This document shows positions 3,315 to 5,727 of a stretch of 5,727 nt of DNA, in pieces. The stretch comes from Holophagaceae bacterium UBA706. GTDB lineage: Bacteria > Acidobacteriota > Holophagae > Holophagales > Holophagaceae. Numbering within the stretch: the stretch's first letter is position 1; each line of letters starts with the position of its first letter. A model generated the notes under the pieces. The model saw only the letters and a list, made by a program, of their open reading frames with translations. It made no database searches and was not told the origin of the DNA. The stretch spans positions 1 through 5,727 of the forward strand of contig DBME01000451.1 of NCBI GenBank assembly GCA_002298155.1, read 5' to 3'. A program made the position numbers and the translations under genes.

Positions 3315-5727
3315 ATGCGTATGAATGTCATCTCCTACGCGGCCGGGAGCATCATCACCGCCCTGCTGGTAGGCTGCACCCTCAATTCCCCTGACAAGCT
3401 GACGGAAGCCGGCCCTGTCACGGCCGACACCCACCTCACCCTGCTCCAGACCACCGACATCCACCACCACGCCATGGGCGAAGGCCCGATGTCCGCGGGT
3501 GTTCCCGGACCGGTGGGATCGTACGCCCGCGTCGCGGCGTACGTGAACTCCGTGCGGGCCGCCGCCGCCGAGGACAGCCCGGTGGTCCTGGTGGATTCCG
3601 GCGACTGGACCATGGGCACGCTGTACGACCTCACCGACGCCTCCCAGCCCATGGCGACCTTCTTCCTGGACACCCTGCGCTACGACTGCGCGGCCCTGGG
3701 CAACCACGAATTCGACTACACGCCCAAGGGGCTGGCCTCCATGCTGTCGGTCTCCCAGGGCAAGTTCGGATTCCACACGCCCCTGGTGGCCTCCAACATG
3801 GTCCTCAACGGGAACGCGGACCTGGCGCCCTACGTCGGCACCGCGATCTTCCCCACCTACACCAAGACCCTCTCCACGGGCCTGAAGATCGGCTTCATCG
3901 GCCTCATGGGCAAGGAGGCCACGGCCGCCGCGCCCAACTCCGCCCCCGTGACCTTCACCGACTACAGCGCGAACTGGGCCTCGGTGCAGGCCCTGGTCGA
4001 CGGCCTGCGCAACACCCAGGGCTGCAACGTCGTCATCGCCCTTTCGCATGCGGGAACCAACGCCACCACCGGCGGCTACACCGGCGAGGACGTGGATCTG
4101 GCGAACCATGTGACGGGCATCGACGTCATCGCCTCCGGCCACACCCACAACGCCTTCGCGGACGCCTCGGCCGCCCATCCCGTCACCCACGCGGGCTGGA
4201 CCACGCAGATCATCTGCGCCGGCGCCTACACCACCAACGTGGCGCGCATCGACCTCACCTACCATGTGGGCGCCAAGAACACCACCGTGGTCAGCTCCAG
4301 CAACAAGACCATGACCGACGCCTACCTGGCCACCATCCCGGGCTGCACCATCCAGGATCCCGCGCAGTCGGTGATCGTGGGTTCGGCCGACTCGTCCCTC
4401 AACTACGGGCTGGGCACGCTCTTCACGCAGTTCTTCCCCGACTACGATCCCGCCAACCCCGCCAAGGGCGTCTACCATCCCGTCGGCGTGGCCCTGCAGG
4501 ACATGGTCTCCAACGACCAGAACCCCGTCCTGTGCCCCAACGGCCTGGGCAACCTCTGCGCCGACTCCGTGCGCGGCGTTCCCAACGGCATCATCATGAA
4601 GGCCATGGTCGCCGCCGGCTGGGACGGCGTCCCCGGTTCGGAATCCCAGGTGACCGCGGCCCAGGCCCTCGCCGCGCTCCACTATGACCCCACCCCCTAT
4701 GCCGCCGGCATCGTCCCCACGGGCGTCATCCGCGACTACATCACGAAGAACGTCGCCATCTCCTTCGCAAACGCCTACGACGTCCTGTCGCTGGGAATCT
4801 CGCCCGACACGACCCAGTCCATCCCGGTGGGCTACCCCCTCATGTCGGTCTACCTCGACTACGCCGACCTCCAGAAGGTGTGCGCCCTGCAGCTGGTGTC
4901 CCAGAGCAACCTGACGCCCTCGGACTACTACCTGAACATCTCGGGCCTCTCCTACGCCCTGGACGCCACGGCCTCCTACGACTACTTCAAGCACGCCACC
5001 GCCGCGGCCGTCCTCAACGTGACCTCCGCCAAGGCCACCGCGGGCAGCGCGGCCGCCGGCAAGGCCCTCCTGGACCTCCAGTCCCTGGCCACCGACAGCG
5101 GCGCCGCCCTCCTGGCCGACATGGCCACCAATCCCTACGCGGCCGCCCTGGTGGCCCTCAACGACCCCATCGCGACCCTCACGCCCTCCCAGATCGGCGT
5201 GAACCTGCCCGTGCTGGGCGCCGTGGCCGGCTCGGCCAACTACGACCTGGCCCATGGCACGATCACCCTGCCCACCCTGATCATGTCCAAGGCCATCGCC
5301 GCCGTGGGCCAGGTGTCGGGCTTCGCCTCCACCGACTTCGCCTGCACCGGTGCCGCCTCGGCCCTGCCCGTGGACCGTTACCGCGTGGCCGGCGACCTGT
5401 ACGCCGTCCTCATGATGGGCGCCGCCAAGGCCAAGTTCGGCGTGGACATCACCGCCTACGCCGCCAAGACGGGGAACACCACGGTCTCCATCGCCAACAT
5501 CCCCGCCGCCATGGCCAACCGCATCAACCTCAACGGACCCTCGGCCACCGTCCAGGAAGTGAAGGAGTGGATGGCCCTGGTGGTGAGCCTCATCACGCCG
5601 CCCTCGCAGATGGGCCACTTCACCAGCGGGACCATCACGGGCGAGTACCTCTCCACCTCGAACTTCGCCCAGTTTGGAACCTTCGGCGCCGCCGTCCAGG
5701 TGCGCGCCGCCAGCTACCCCATCATGA
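3315..5727 (+). CDS. Lipoprotein metallophosphoesterase of the 5'-nucleotidase family (3' end cut)
   Basis: The frame is open for 804 codons to the window edge, so the C-terminus is missing. Residues 1-20 are a lipoprotein signal with lipobox LVGC (Cys21); Thr at +2 suggests the outer membrane. The calcineurin-like N-domain (about 40-315) has every expected metal ligand: Asp48 and His50 in TTDIHHH, Asp97 in DSGDW, Asn130-His131 in GNHEFD (likely catalytic dyad His131/Asp134), His245 in LSHAG, and His276/His278 in SGHTHN. A 5'-nucleotidase C-domain follows: LGNLCADSVR (411-420), GVIRDYI (470-476, as GGGIRD in UshA), DYADLQKVC (515-523), YLNISGLSYALD (539-550) and YRVAGDLY (689-696). Extra segments lie at about 372-408 and 551-685, the latter alanine-rich. 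The family removes phosphate from nucleotides or related esters with two metals. The UshA base-binding Phe and GGDG loop are not conserved here, so the substrate is uncertain. Confidence 0.9.
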   Translation, partial: MRMNVISYAAGSIITALLVGCTLNSPDKLTEAGPVTADTHLTLLQTTDIHHHAMGEGPMSAGVPGPVGSYARVAAYVNSVRAAAAEDSPVVLVDSGDWTMGTLYDLTDASQPMATFFLDTLRYDCAALGNHEFDYTPKGLASMLSVSQGKFGFHTPLVASNMVLNGNADLAPYVGTAIFPTYTKTLSTGLKIGFIGLMGKEATAAAPNSAPVTFTDYSANWASVQALVDGLRNTQGCNVVIALSHAGTNATTGGYTGEDVDLANHVTGIDVIASGHTHNAFADASAAHPVTHAGWTTQIICAGAYTTNVARIDLTYHVGAKNTTVVSSSNKTMTDAYLATIPGCTIQDPAQSVIVGSADSSLNYGLGTLFTQFFPDYDPANPAKGVYHPVGVALQDMVSNDQNPVLCPNGLGNLCADSVRGVPNGIIMKAMVAAGWDGVPGSESQVTAAQALAALHYDPTPYAAGIVPTGVIRDYITKNVAISFANAYDVLSLGISPDTTQSIPVGYPLMSVYLDYADLQKVCALQLVSQSNLTPSDYYLNISGLSYALDATASYDYFKHATAAAVLNVTSAKATAGSAAAGKALLDLQSLATDSGAALLADMATNPYAAALVALNDPIATLTPSQIGVNLPVLGAVAGSANYDLAHGTITLPTLIMSKAIAAVGQVSGFASTDFACTGAASALPVDRYRVAGDLYAVLMMGAAKAKFGVDITAYAAKTGNTTVSIANIPAAMANRINLNGPSATVQEVKEWMALVVSLITPPSQMGHFTSGTITGEYLSTSNFAQFGTFGAAVQVRAASYPIM

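Noticed and set aside
1727..3331. A 534-codon open frame on the minus strand
   Set aside because: It is antisense to the FadL-family gene, which has a ribosome binding site, signal peptide and beta-signal; the antisense product has low-complexity composition and no recognisable domain.
3264..5618. A 784-codon open frame on the minus strand
   Set aside because: It lies wholly antisense to the lipoprotein phosphohydrolase, whose motifs are unmistakable. Its product is a monotonous Gly/Val/His/Asp/Arg mix without domains, the mirror image of G/C-rich third positions.

Overview
The window comes from a G+C-rich Gram-negative (double-membrane) bacterium. Third codon positions are almost all G or C. 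Two products are envelope proteins that only make sense with an outer membrane: a beta-barrel ending in a C-terminal phenylalanine, and a lipoprotein with a clean lipobox. The barrel looks like the OmpP1/FadL/TodX type known from Bacteroidota and Acidobacteriota. With the high G+C, a Holophaga/Geothrix-like acidobacterium is a plausible host, but this rests on recalled family resemblance and not on a marker gene.

Layout: positions 1-263 hold no gene I can support, only a degenerate CTCTGTG-like ladder (83-116) and a 13-bp palindrome (203-215). Two genes follow on the minus strand, read right to left. An Est30-like alpha/beta-hydrolase (857-1621) overlaps by 4 bases (GTGA) with a secreted YtfJ-family protein (264-860), so they form a translationally coupled pair. 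A 225-bp divergent intergenic region (1622-1846) carries a good sigma70-like promoter pointing right (TTGACC-N17-TACGAT), a weak candidate pointing left, a near-repeat TATC(C)TGGAAA(A)TC, and a 21-bp dyad with an overlapping alternative hairpin in the predicted 5' leader.

Two plus-strand genes follow: a FadL/OmpP1-family outer-membrane channel (1847-3298), then after 16 bp a large lipoprotein of the calcineurin-like metallophosphoesterase/5'-nucleotidase family (3315 to beyond the right edge, 804 codons visible, no stop). The lipoprotein reading frame is the largest gene in the window and is cut by the window edge.

How they may work together (inference): the right-hand operon pairs a surface-anchored phosphohydrolase with a channel family that imports hydrophobic molecules, which suggests release of a phosphate group outside the inner membrane followed by uptake of the product. 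The phosphohydrolase keeps every metal ligand, but its C-terminal domain lacks the aromatic and GGDG elements that hold the nucleobase in UshA-type enzymes, so its substrate may not be an ordinary nucleotide. The left-hand pair combines a cytoplasmic esterase with a periplasmic thioredoxin-fold protein of unknown role that has no redox cysteines.
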